This document shows, piece after piece, positions 16,801-23,227 of a stretch of 64,000 nucleotides of DNA (the stretch's first letter is position 1; each line of letters begins with the position of its first letter). The position numbers and the translations under genes were made by a program. Origin of the DNA: Chloroflexota bacterium (GTDB taxonomy: Bacteria > Chloroflexota > Anaerolineae > B4-G1); the NCBI GenBank assembly GCA_024232355.1, contig JAAEPW010000386.1, positions 17,363-81,362 of the forward strand, in the 5' to 3' direction. The notes under the pieces were generated by a model that was not told the origin of the DNA, did not search any database, and saw nothing but the letters and a program-made list of their open reading frames with translations.

Positions 16801-19425
16801 AGACAGCGGGGGGCAAAAGTCATTGCTTTGACTGGCATCCGCCGAGAGTCTTTCTTTGCGTTGGATGGGGGGACCGCTCGTCGGGCCCGAGATGGCGACG
16901 CCCGTCAGTGGGTATGGACAAACCGGTGGTTGGGTCGTGTGGTCGTACAGCGTCAGTGGCAGGTAGACTGTACTGGTGCTAACGCTGCCGCTCTCGATGT
17001 GGAACGGGTCGCTGACGTCGTAGACAGTGGTGGGGCTGATGACACTCTCTACCCGTACCCGTGCCGAGGTGGTTGGGGTGGGGGGCGTTGTCCAGCCATA
17101 ACTGCCGGTGTTTGCTAGAGATAAAGTAATAGTGTTGCTGGTGACGAAGTTGTCGGCAGAGTAGAACAGGTTGACCTGGAACACGCTACCGGTGTTGGTC
17201 CACTGAATTTGCTGCGTGCTGCTCACCGGCCAATGGGTGCTGGCGTCGGGCGCGGTGAGGTCCACTGCGGCGGTAGGAGTGCCGGTGGTATAGGTGACGA
17301 TCAGACGCGGGCGGAGGGTGGTTGTGATGGCCTCGCGGCTGTGATAGTAGTGGTAGGTATAGTCGCCGCTGAGGGGGCGCAGCAACAAGCCATAGTTGGA
17401 TTGTCCGCCCGTGACCCAGGACTGTACAGCGGTGGTGGCGTCCAACCTGACCCAAGCGTTTTCTATACTGGTTGGCATGGTGGTCTGATCAAGAATGGTA
17501 GTGTCATAGTCGCCTCCTGGCATTGTCCAAGCTGTGCCAGTGGTGGCCGTGAGCCAGGTAGCACCGTCGGGAATGTAACTGGGGCCGGGGTTGGGGTCGT
17601 GGCCAGTACCTTCGATCCACTCGCGGGTTACACGGTAAAGGGCTATTTCCATAGGGTTGGATGGGCCGCCATCATAGCGATATAGTTCCACGGCGGCAGC
17701 ATCGATCGTGATGTCGCCTGGCAACGTGGAGATGTCCCAGCGCATCAGGCTGCGGCGGTTCTCTTCACTGCCGCCAAAAAAGGTTTCCAGGTGATCTAGT
17801 CCACCCAGGTTGGCGTTTGGGTCCACGTTTTCTTCGTCACTGGCCAGGATTACATCGTCCGTGCCATTGTAACCAGCGCTGGGGCTGACACCATCCTGAA
17901 AAATCATCACTTGCTGTGCGTTGGTGTCTTGCGCGACAGTGAGGGGTGGTGCGCCAATGGTGATGGTGTGTGTGTCGGTAAATATCCCGCCACAGTTGGC
18001 TGCGGACAGCGTGATGACGTAACCGTCATCGGCATCCAGCTGGTAGGTGGCCTGAGATGTCCCTTGCCCAGTGATGAGGTGTTCAGACGACCAGGTGTAG
18101 GTGATGGGCAGCGTGGCGTTGGGTGGCGTGATGACGGCGTCAAAGGTATAGGTGTTGGCGCTGGTGCTGAGGATGGCAAGGGGATCGCTGATGTCGTATA
18201 CGGTGGTGGGGCTGATAAAGCTCTGCACCCGCACCCGTGCCGTGGCGCTGGGGTCGTCGGGTATCGTCCAATCATAGCTGCCGCTGTTGACGATGTTGGA
18301 CGAGATTTCGTGACTGGTCCCAAAGTTGTCGGTGGAATAGTGGAGGTTGACGCGGGTCACGGTGCCGCCGGTGGTCCACTGGATGGCGTGCTGGGTACCC
18401 ACTGTCCAACTCTCGCCGCCGGTGGGAGAGGTGAGATTGAGCGATGCGGTCGTACCCGATTTCCATTGGTTGTAAAAGACGTTGAGTAATTGTACAAACT
18501 CGGCGGTGGCTTTTTGATGACCAGCGGTGGTAGGATGGCTGTCTCCACTGGGATAAGCCGAGTAGTTGCTGATGACGGTTTGGGTGTGTTGTACGGCCCC
18601 GTTCCACCAGCGGTGATGGTTTCCGGTTTCTGCTCCAGCGTCGTTCGTGTTGACGTCACCGCCGTTGCTGGTCAAGACATTGTAATAGTCGAAAACGGCA
18701 ACGTTGTTATAAGGATAGCCGGTCAGCCAGTCGTTCATCAGCCAGTTGTTAAATGCACGGGCGTTGATGGCGCGGGATGGTTCGGTTTCAGCAGCCATCA
18801 GGGGTGGCGCGGCGATGACGACAAACAGTTTGTCTTGATGTGCAGTAAAATAGGTGAGGATGTGGTTGTACACCGCTTTGGCATTTTCTACGGTATACTG
18901 ATCGTTTGGCTCTGCAAGTGGCGGGTCATCGGGATTTCCATACAGGTCCGAGTTGGGAAAGCAGGATTTGAACATGATGATTTCGTTATCTCCGCCAGGG
19001 TCGCTGGCCAAGCGTGACCAGGTTCCATACTCTTGAAAGTATTGCCCGGTTTCGGTATAGACCGCGCTCATAACTGTGTCGGTAAACCATTCGGGCCAGT
19101 TGGGGATATCTGTCTGATCGCCGATGTTGTCAGGACCCCAACCATAATTGGTAGCACTGACGAAATAGTTGTTGTTCATCAGCTCCTGCCCTAATGAACC
19201 ACCGGGATTGTCACTGCTGCTGTTGGTGTTAGGGTCGGCTAGCCAATTGCCACCGGTGGAATGGTGGATAAAGATGAGTTTGACGGGTGAGGCAGGTGGG
19301 GCCGGGTTGTCGGCGGTGGGCAGGGATGCTGCGGACGAGTTCAGCAGCCGAAAACCAAAGATGGTGATGATAATCACTGCGACGACCAGTGTCACAATCA
19401 GGTAAAGTGATCTTTTGACGTTCAT
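13828..19425 (-). CDS. Giant secreted mosaic protein (SGNH-like, DNRLRE, beta-helix and Ig-like modules)
   Basis: 1865 residues from the ATG at 19425, chosen because AGGAG lies five bases before it; an in-frame ATG at 19458 lacks one. An N-terminal membrane/signal segment (SLYLIVTLVVAVIIITIFGF) is followed by an SGNH-hydrolase-like region (IFIHHSTGGNW to SGDSHPTTAGH, ~40-320). Next come an Ig-like module (TSPTGGESW), a PKD-like segment, a DNRLRE-type module (~500-690) and a second Ig-like module. An internal VYLPLTL motif precedes a beta-helix (~870-1220), a third Ig-like module, an internal IYLPLIL motif and another PKD-like segment. An unassigned C-terminal domain (~1440-1865) ends TAVHVWKVN. 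Probably a surface protein acting on or binding polysaccharide; activity is inferred only. Confidence 0.85.
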   Translation of the reverse strand: MNVKRSLYLIVTLVVAVIIITIFGFRLLNSSAASLPTADNPAPPASPVKLIFIHHSTGGNWLADPNTNSSSDNPGGSLGQELMNNNYFVSATNYGWGPDNIGDQTDIPNWPEWFTDTVMSAVYTETGQYFQEYGTWSRLASDPGGDNEIIMFKSCFPNSDLYGNPDDPPLAEPNDQYTVENAKAVYNHILTYFTAHQDKLFVVIAAPPLMAAETEPSRAINARAFNNWLMNDWLTGYPYNNVAVFDYYNVLTSNGGDVNTNDAGAETGNHHRWWNGAVQHTQTVISNYSAYPSGDSHPTTAGHQKATAEFVQLLNVFYNQWKSGTTASLNLTSPTGGESWTVGTQHAIQWTTGGTVTRVNLHYSTDNFGTSHEISSNIVNSGSYDWTIPDDPSATARVRVQSFISPTTVYDISDPLAILSTSANTYTFDAVITPPNATLPITYTWSSEHLITGQGTSQATYQLDADDGYVITLSAANCGGIFTDTHTITIGAPPLTVAQDTNAQQVMIFQDGVSPSAGYNGTDDVILASDEENVDPNANLGGLDHLETFFGGSEENRRSLMRWDISTLPGDITIDAAAVELYRYDGGPSNPMEIALYRVTREWIEGTGHDPNPGPSYIPDGATWLTATTGTAWTMPGGDYDTTILDQTTMPTSIENAWVRLDATTAVQSWVTGGQSNYGLLLRPLSGDYTYHYYHSREAITTTLRPRLIVTYTTGTPTAAVDLTAPDASTHWPVSSTQQIQWTNTGSVFQVNLFYSADNFVTSNTITLSLANTGSYGWTTPPTPTTSARVRVESVISPTTVYDVSDPFHIESGSVSTSTVYLPLTLYDHTTQPPVCPYPLTGVAISGPTSGPPIQRKERLSADASQSNDFCPPLSAPSGNIVTVDTVAELQSAVNTASSNTTILVADGTYNLNGVFLRFDVPDVTLRSASGNRENVVLDGDYVTTEIIQIVASNVTIADLTLREAYYHPIHVMSLPSSDTLNTLIYNVHIIDPGEQAIKINPHTGENALYFPDSGTIACSHIELTDAGRPHIRNDCYTGGVDAHQARDWIIRDNLIEGFWCASGLSEHGIHLWRSCRDTLVERNEVRNNARGIGFGLASSGDGIRTYSDNPCPGAEGGYIDHYGGIIRNNFVFANNTGLFASQYGFDCGICLWQACGAQAVHNTVASTQAPFSSIEWNLPLSDVDVINNLVTHNLRDRDGVAYQAGNLENQPLSLFTDGNNGDLHLVEGATAAIDQGVPLTAGLCDDDIDGDARPSGSAPDVGADEYLVQLPTLSLIIPTGETSWRVNSVHQIRWTTSESVPDVDLTYSTDSFVTSQTIASSLTNTGVYTWTTPSTPTTSAQVRVASVTSPTVISDTSGLFKLYDPSTFTNTIYLPLILRQYTAPCAAPLTGVTINGPASGSLVAHIFSASVNPSNATLPIVYDWSPEPDSGQGTTNVSYMWTTSGSKIITLTATNCASSSAAVVSDTHTIVVSGTISTGLIQPSDLTYLGAFAYPTSDDWAYSGHALAYYPEGDPAGSSDGYPGSLYAAAHDQNDLVGEISIPAPAIENDFASLPTASVLRPLADITGGWINNCTYNDECIYREVDGLAYLPNTDKIAWNLRDWYNVAAHDQDSLGWSNLDMTGARGVWHIGARPSTDNEFHNAKTCNYLFKAPESFATQHLDGKWLIAGSPREAGALGGSQGPTLYALAPWEDGNPPTSGQNLDALALLYYPEIYPGCYDNPDECHFPNYRATDYWGGGAWVQTESKSGILIVGKKGLGDNCYGTQEECANDPCNMYKGYHAYPYQPQILFYDPEELVDVVAGTKEPWDVVPYAVYSAVDNVFDSECATLSAAAYDQVHQLVYITEREAGPSGKTAVHVWKVN

Positions 19426-19505
19426 CTTGCTCCTTTTTCTGATAGGGGGTCTGTTCATTTTGGGTGTATTTTATTCCAACTGTCCTGTCGCTCAAAAGTG
19501 CTAAT

Positions 19506-19533
19506 ATTTTATCATTTCTGCCCTTTACTGCAA
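19506..19533 (-). promoter_or_regulatory. Promoter for the giant mosaic protein gene
   Basis: On the minus strand TTGCAG (19533-19528), 16 bases, TAAAAT (19511-19506). Transcription would begin near 19499, leaving a leader of about 74 bases before the ATG at 19425. It lies just below the palindrome that ends the upstream gene, which supports a separate transcription unit. Confidence 0.6.
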
Positions 19534-19555
19534 AGTGATGTAATTGTTCATCCGC

Positions 19556-19600
19556 ACCCCACTTTCCAGCCCGCGATGAGCCTGGGCTGGAAAGTGGGGT
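19556..19600 (-). terminator. Terminator-like 17-bp palindrome
   Basis: ACCCCACTTTCCAGCCC (19556-19572) and GGGCTGGAAAGTGGGGT (19584-19600) pair perfectly around an 11-base loop. It begins 13 bases after the stop of the - strand gene at 19614. There is no T run, but the stem is strong and GC-rich, so it probably ends that transcript. Confidence 0.65.
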
Positions 19601-19613
19601 ATGGTCTTTTTCG

Positions 19614-20216
19614 CTAGGTGTTTCGCACCACGAGCGGCAGATAGACCGGGTTGCCGACGTTGTCTGCCACACACCAAACCCGGAGAGGGAAAGCGCAACT
19701 ATATGCGCTTGCGTCCCAGACGTGAATGTCTGTGGCGACGTCCCAATCGTTAGGCAGGCGGATAGTTGTCCCATATTGAGCACCATCACTGCTGTCCCAG
19801 GCAGAGCAGTTACCCAATCCCGGAGTGTTATCATCACTGGATGAGTAGCCTGTGCGTATCCAACCCTCTATATAGGAAGGCGGACCTTGCCCGCTGTCCT
19901 CTCGGTTATACCCCAAAACAGTGTTGTATTTGAGATTGGCAGGGTTCAGAATCTCCCACAGTGAGGCAAAATGGTAACCATCGGTGCAGGCGTCAATCTC
20001 GTCTGCATTGCCACCAGTATAATTAGTGGTGGTCAAGTAGTATTGGCGCATGCCGGCGGACGAGGCCAATGGCGCTGGTGAACCGGAGGCTGCGACCTCA
20101 CTTTGTCCCCAGGCCAGGTAACCCAGTCCGGCCATGATTGACAAAGCCAGTGCCAGCAGAATTATCAAATCCGAGCGCCGCTCACAGTAAATTCTGACCT
20201 TTACTTTCCTGTTCAT
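19614..20216 (-). CDS. Small secreted protein with YLPLVV tail (tandem paralogue A)
   Basis: 200 residues from the ATG at 20216. The longer frame to 20432 overlaps the upstream gene and lacks a signal peptide, so it was rejected. An N-terminal membrane/signal segment (LIILLALALSIMAGLGYLAWG) is followed by a compact Trp- and Cys-rich domain: MRQYYLTT, CTDGYHFASLWEI, EDSGQGPP, GWIRTGY, IHVW and RVWCV. The C-terminus is NPVYLPLVVRNT. The domain is nearly the same as in the gene just upstream at 20224. I do not recognise a named family; it has the look of a small disulfide-bonded surface domain. Its start lies seven bases after the paralogue's stop. Confidence 0.8.
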   Translation of the reverse strand: MNRKVKVRIYCERRSDLIILLALALSIMAGLGYLAWGQSEVAASGSPAPLASSAGMRQYYLTTTNYTGGNADEIDACTDGYHFASLWEILNPANLKYNTVLGYNREDSGQGPPSYIEGWIRTGYSSSDDNTPGLGNCSAWDSSDGAQYGTTIRLPNDWDVATDIHVWDASAYSCAFPLRVWCVADNVGNPVYLPLVVRNT

Positions 20217-20223
20217 AGTCTTT

Positions 20224-20778
20224 TCAATCTTCCACACACCAGGCCCGGTGATGGATACCGCAGTTGGAATTGCCCGTGATCCAGACGTGAACGTCTGTGG
20301 CAACAGTCCATTCGCTGGGCAAAGTGGCATACGTTCCTCTATATGAGCTGGTGCCAAAGTCCCATGCCCAGCAGTTCCCCATTCCGGGGGTGCTGGAGGT
20401 GCTGCCATCGTAGCCCGTGCGTATCCAGCCACTCAAATTGGTAGGTGGCCCCTGGCCGCTGTCTTCCCTGTCTGTCGTCCCCAGCGTGGTGTTATATTTC
20501 AGATTGGAAGGGTCCAGGACCTCCCACAAAGAGGCGAAATGGTAACCGTCGGCGCAGACATCGTCCGGAAGATACCCCGAGTAAACGACAGTGGTCAAGT
20601 AGTATTGGCGCATACCGGCAGACGAGGCCAAGGGCGCCAACGAATCGGAGGCGGACACGTTGTCGTGTCCCCAGGCCAGGTAGCCCAGCCCTGCTACAAC
20701 CAATAGTGCCAGCACCAGTAGGGTTACCAGATTTCGGGTCAGATAAATGTCAATTGTGATTGTGTTTTCGTTTCTCAT
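20224..20778 (-). CDS. Small secreted protein without tail (tandem paralogue B)
   Basis: 184 residues, with AGAGGAG before the ATG. Signal/membrane segment LVTLLVLALLVVAGLGYLAWG is followed by the same domain as the gene at 19614: SSAGMRQYYLTT, CADGYHFASLWEV, EDSGQGPP, GWIRTGYDG, DVHVW and AWCVED. It stops right after the WCV motif, where paralogue A continues into a YLPLVV tail. The two arose by tandem duplication. Loss of the tail here, if the tail is a sorting signal, would change where the protein ends up. No function is recognised. Confidence 0.8.
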   Translation of the reverse strand: MRNENTITIDIYLTRNLVTLLVLALLVVAGLGYLAWGHDNVSASDSLAPLASSAGMRQYYLTTVVYSGYLPDDVCADGYHFASLWEVLDPSNLKYNTTLGTTDREDSGQGPPTNLSGWIRTGYDGSTSSTPGMGNCWAWDFGTSSYRGTYATLPSEWTVATDVHVWITGNSNCGIHHRAWCVED

Positions 20779-20871
20779 AAATTCTCCTCTTGTTTCAATT
20801 CGAGTGCAGGGTGCTGATTGCTTTGAGATCGCAAACTTTTCACTGGATTCTCTTGTGTGTTACAAGATGTT

Positions 20872-20922
20872 CTCACCCCACCCGATGTCCCCCGACAGGC
20901 CCGGGTTATCGGGTGGGGTGAG
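20872..20922 (-). terminator. Terminator-like palindrome after the 93-residue secreted protein
   Basis: CTCACCCCACCCGAT (20872-20886) and ATCGGGTGGGGTGAG (20908-20922) are exact inverted repeats with a 21-base loop. It lies 13 bases beyond the stop of the - strand gene at 20936 and about 95 bases before the next gene. Its GC-rich stem suggests transcription termination or mRNA 3'-end protection. Confidence 0.6.
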
Positions 20923-20935
20923 GATGTTTTTGATG

Positions 20936-21217
20936 TTACGCGTTGCGTAGCACCAGCGGTAGGTAGATTTTGTATTCTGCTGATAGGCCGCACCAGTAAC
21001 CCAGGCAGGCTGCATAATTGTCGCCGGACATGTCGTCAATGACGGTCTGGCCGACGGTAAAGTTGACGGCATAGTTGGCAGAACTCATCTCGTCCCCGCT
21101 GTTCCCCGTCATCGGTGTGAACCAATCCAACCAATAGTTGTCAGAGCGCATTGCCAAAGCGTTTCCGGCTAGCAGGAGAAGGATAACCAAGGTTATTAGA
21201 AACGTAATTCGTCTCAT
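20936..21217 (-). CDS. Small exported protein with IYLPLVL tail
   Basis: 93 residues from the ATG at 21217, which has AGGAGG seven bases upstream; an in-frame ATG 18 bases earlier overlaps that ribosome site. Signal peptide MRRITFLITLVILLLLAGNALA. The mature part contains SSANYAVNFTVGQTV and SGDNYAACLGYWCG, a short beta-rich motif seen in many bacterial surface proteins. It ends EYKIYLPLVLRNA. It is too short for an enzyme; it may be a minimal surface or tail-bearing protein. It follows the gene at 21232 by 14 bases and ends one transcription unit. Confidence 0.75.
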   Translation of the reverse strand: MRRITFLITLVILLLLAGNALAMRSDNYWLDWFTPMTGNSGDEMSSANYAVNFTVGQTVIDDMSGDNYAACLGYWCGLSAEYKIYLPLVLRNA

Positions 21218-21231
21218 TGTTTTCCTCCTGC

Positions 21232-22548
21232 TCATTGGGAGAGGTTGGGATCGCTATCGGCCCAAGGTGCTCTCTCCAGCCGGTGATCTTCATATCCCAC
21301 CCGCCTGCCCACGATGCGGTAGGAAAAGTCTGTGCTGGGGTCACCATCGCGCAGGCGAACCTCAAACTGGGTGGGCGTGCGGTTGGTCACGTAAATCTCG
21401 GCATCTCCATAGGCCTGGACAAAGACGTGGTAGGCCTCATCCTCCAAGTTGACCATCTGGGCAAAGGTGGGGTCGATGGGGATGGCGGCAGCGCCTTCGT
21501 CGAGTTTCCCAAATCCATAGTCGGTGAACCAGACCTCGGTGGATTCTTCGGTATAGAGCAGGCGGGCGCCGTCGCTGGCGCTGACGATGGCGCTCTTGGT
21601 TCCACCGACGACGCTCAACCCGGTTTTCCCGCCGGGTGTGCTGACATAGACTCCGTTTCCGGCTCCCGTGCTAAAGCTCCCGCTCCAGCCATCAGGAGAG
21701 AGCGTGTTGCCCTTGATGCCAGCGCCGCTGCCGCTGTCGGCGTCGTGAAGGCCATAGATACCCCATCCAGAACTCTCTTTGGTGTAGCCAACGACTCCAT
21801 TTCGACCGCCAAAGAAACCGGCAGATTCCCAATAGGCTCCTGGGGTAAAGTCGGACAGACTGTAACCTGCCTGAAAACCGGCGATCCCGAAATTGGTGAC
21901 CACGTCTGTTTTGCCGAGCAAGCCGATGCCGCTTCCGCTGTTATAAAAGTATCCGCCATAGCCACCCGGCGACTTGGCTCCACCCACTATGGCATAGTTG
22001 GTGCCAATTTCGCTCATAGCGTAGGCGCGTATGCCCCGGCCGGAGGTGTGCCAGTTTTCGACGTGCAGGATAGCGACCGAGGTCGAGCCGCTGATGATGG
22101 CTGCTGGCCGCAGGGTGTAGGCGTAGGGGACGGGGTAGATGGGCTGGCGCGAACTCATCTCTGCGTCACCCTCGACCTGGATACCCATGTAGAGTTGTTT
22201 TCCGTCAATGTCAGAAGAAGAGCAATTGTCCATATTGGCTGAAAACAAACCATTGTCCAGGTCCACGTTGTTATCGTCCTGGCATACGGGGGTGTCTGAG
22301 GAAGCGGGATAGAGCGAGAAGGTCATGACGCGAGAACCGTTGATGGGATTGCCATTGTCGTCGGTCAACCGTCCCTGGACCGGGATTATGCTGTATACGG
22401 CTGATGGCGCTTCAGGTCTCGACATTTCATTGATGTCTTCATCTGGCCCTGGCCCTTGCGCCCGGCTTAATCCTGCCGCCAGTACCAGCACCAGGAGTGC
22501 GGCCAGTATCGCGGTCCCGCTGGCAATTATCCATTTGCGAGTGTTCAT
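21232..22548 (-). CDS. Secreted beta-rich surface protein
   Basis: 438 residues, AAGGAG before the ATG. Signal peptide about 1-30 (AILAALLVLVLAAGLSRAQ). The next part, VQGRLTDDNGNPINGSRVMTFSLY with LYMGIQVEGDAEMSSRQPI and PVPYAYTLRP, is a module common in bacterial surface proteins with tail-fibre-like regions. It is followed by Gly-rich repeats of the type YGGYF-x-NSGSGIGLLG and WGIYGL. The C-terminal ~100 residues (about 330-438) form a separate compact domain, VWFTDYGFGKLDEG to FSYRIVGRR. No catalytic motif and no YLPLVL tail. Probably an extracellular adhesion or fibre component. Confidence 0.75.
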   Translation of the reverse strand: MNTRKWIIASGTAILAALLVLVLAAGLSRAQGPGPDEDINEMSRPEAPSAVYSIIPVQGRLTDDNGNPINGSRVMTFSLYPASSDTPVCQDDNNVDLDNGLFSANMDNCSSSDIDGKQLYMGIQVEGDAEMSSRQPIYPVPYAYTLRPAAIISGSTSVAILHVENWHTSGRGIRAYAMSEIGTNYAIVGGAKSPGGYGGYFYNSGSGIGLLGKTDVVTNFGIAGFQAGYSLSDFTPGAYWESAGFFGGRNGVVGYTKESSGWGIYGLHDADSGSGAGIKGNTLSPDGWSGSFSTGAGNGVYVSTPGGKTGLSVVGGTKSAIVSASDGARLLYTEESTEVWFTDYGFGKLDEGAAAIPIDPTFAQMVNLEDEAYHVFVQAYGDAEIYVTNRTPTQFEVRLRDGDPSTDFSYRIVGRRVGYEDHRLERAPWADSDPNLSQ

Positions 22549-22606
22549 TTTGGTAAACTCCTTTTTGTGTTTGATTTATCAGGTTAATCGTACAATAGAT
22601 CGAGCT

Positions 22607-22630
22607 TTATTTGATAGATTGATGATGCAT
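22607..22630 (-). CDS. Seven-codon ORF with strong Shine-Dalgarno (possible leader peptide)
   Basis: AAGGAGGTG lies five bases before an ATG that opens a seven-codon frame (MHHQSIK) ending in TAA. It sits 20 bases after the single-domain receiver's stop and 58 bases before the surface protein at 22548. Such a strong ribosome site on a mini-ORF is unusual. It may be a leader peptide or the remnant of a removed gene. Confidence 0.35.
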   Translation of the reverse strand: MHHQSIK

Positions 22631-22649
22631 AGACACCTCCTTGGGGTTT

Positions 22650-23009
22650 TTATGATTCTTTCCACGTCTGTACCACGTTCAACTCTAAATCATCTTTGGG
22701 AACGAATGTCTCTGCTCCTGCCTCTTTTGCCGCTGTCCGAAAGAGTTCGGCGTGGTTGAGATGGGCACTGACCAGGATCACCCGCAAGTTAGGAAGTAGG
22801 GTTTTGAGCCGGGGTGTGCCATCTATCCCGTTGATGCCGGGCAGCATCACGTCTACCACGGCCAGGTCAGGTTGCAGTGTCTGTACCAAGCGCTCGGCCT
22901 TAAGGATATCACCTGCCTCGCCGACGACGGTGAACCCGGCGTAGGTCAACAAGCGGCGCAGGTGGCGGCGAAAGCCGGGTTGGTTGTCGACGATCAGTAC
23001 ACGAGTCAT
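22650..23009 (-). CDS. Single-domain response regulator (receiver only)
   Basis: 119 residues, one CheY-like receiver domain. The acidic pocket is VLIVDN near the N-terminus, the phospho-acceptor is Asp53 in VVDVMLPG, Ser lies in VILVSAH, and Lys in FVPKDD. No output domain, so it would act by protein contact or as a phosphate relay. GGAG lies eleven bases before the ATG. It is downstream of the two paralogous NarL-type kinases but has its own promoter candidate and GTAC-type sites in the 218-base gap. The partner kinase is presumably one of that pair. Confidence 0.9.
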   Translation of the reverse strand: MTRVLIVDNQPGFRRHLRRLLTYAGFTVVGEAGDILKAERLVQTLQPDLAVVDVMLPGINGIDGTPRLKTLLPNLRVILVSAHLNHAELFRTAAKEAGAETFVPKDDLELNVVQTWKES

Positions 23010-23227
23010 CGTGTGGTCTCCTATGGGTGCTACGAGTTATGTGGAAGTGGTGATGTACAGTGCTTGAAATTCAATAAACAGCATACCATAAATTGACAAG
23101 GGATGCATCGGGGCGTGGTACTGTTTTTTAGAACAAGAACACGTACCAGAGTACTGTCTTTGAGGGGATAATCGGTACCGGGGTACTGGAAGAACTCGCG
23201 CACGCGATTGGTAAATCGCGCCTAATT
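23010..23227 (-). promoter_or_regulatory. Receiver-gene promoter region with helically phased GTAC sites
   Basis: This gap carries a promoter candidate on the minus strand: TTGTCA (23099-23094), 17 bases, TATTGA (23076-23071). Upstream of it are GTACCAGAGTAC (23143-23154), GTACCGGGGTAC (23175-23186) and a half-site GGTACTG (23117-23123). The GTACTG elements start at 23118, 23151 and 23183, so they repeat every 32-33 bases, three DNA turns. A related site overlaps the promoter of the NarL-type regulator at 28451. Likely operator sites for that regulator. Confidence 0.5.

Noticed and set aside
11482..18489. Several long open frames on the + strand opposite the beta-helix and mosaic protein genes (for example 11707-12384, 13036-13629, 15940-16548, 17911-18489)
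   Set aside because: They lie opposite genes with clear signal peptides, domain structure and ribosome sites. Their sequences are low-complexity Val/Ala/Asp/Gly-rich, as expected from the reverse of Thr/Asn/Ser-rich codons.
20217..20432. 72-residue N-terminal extension of the small secreted protein at 19614
   Set aside because: It overlaps the paralogue in a shifted frame and would bury the signal segment.
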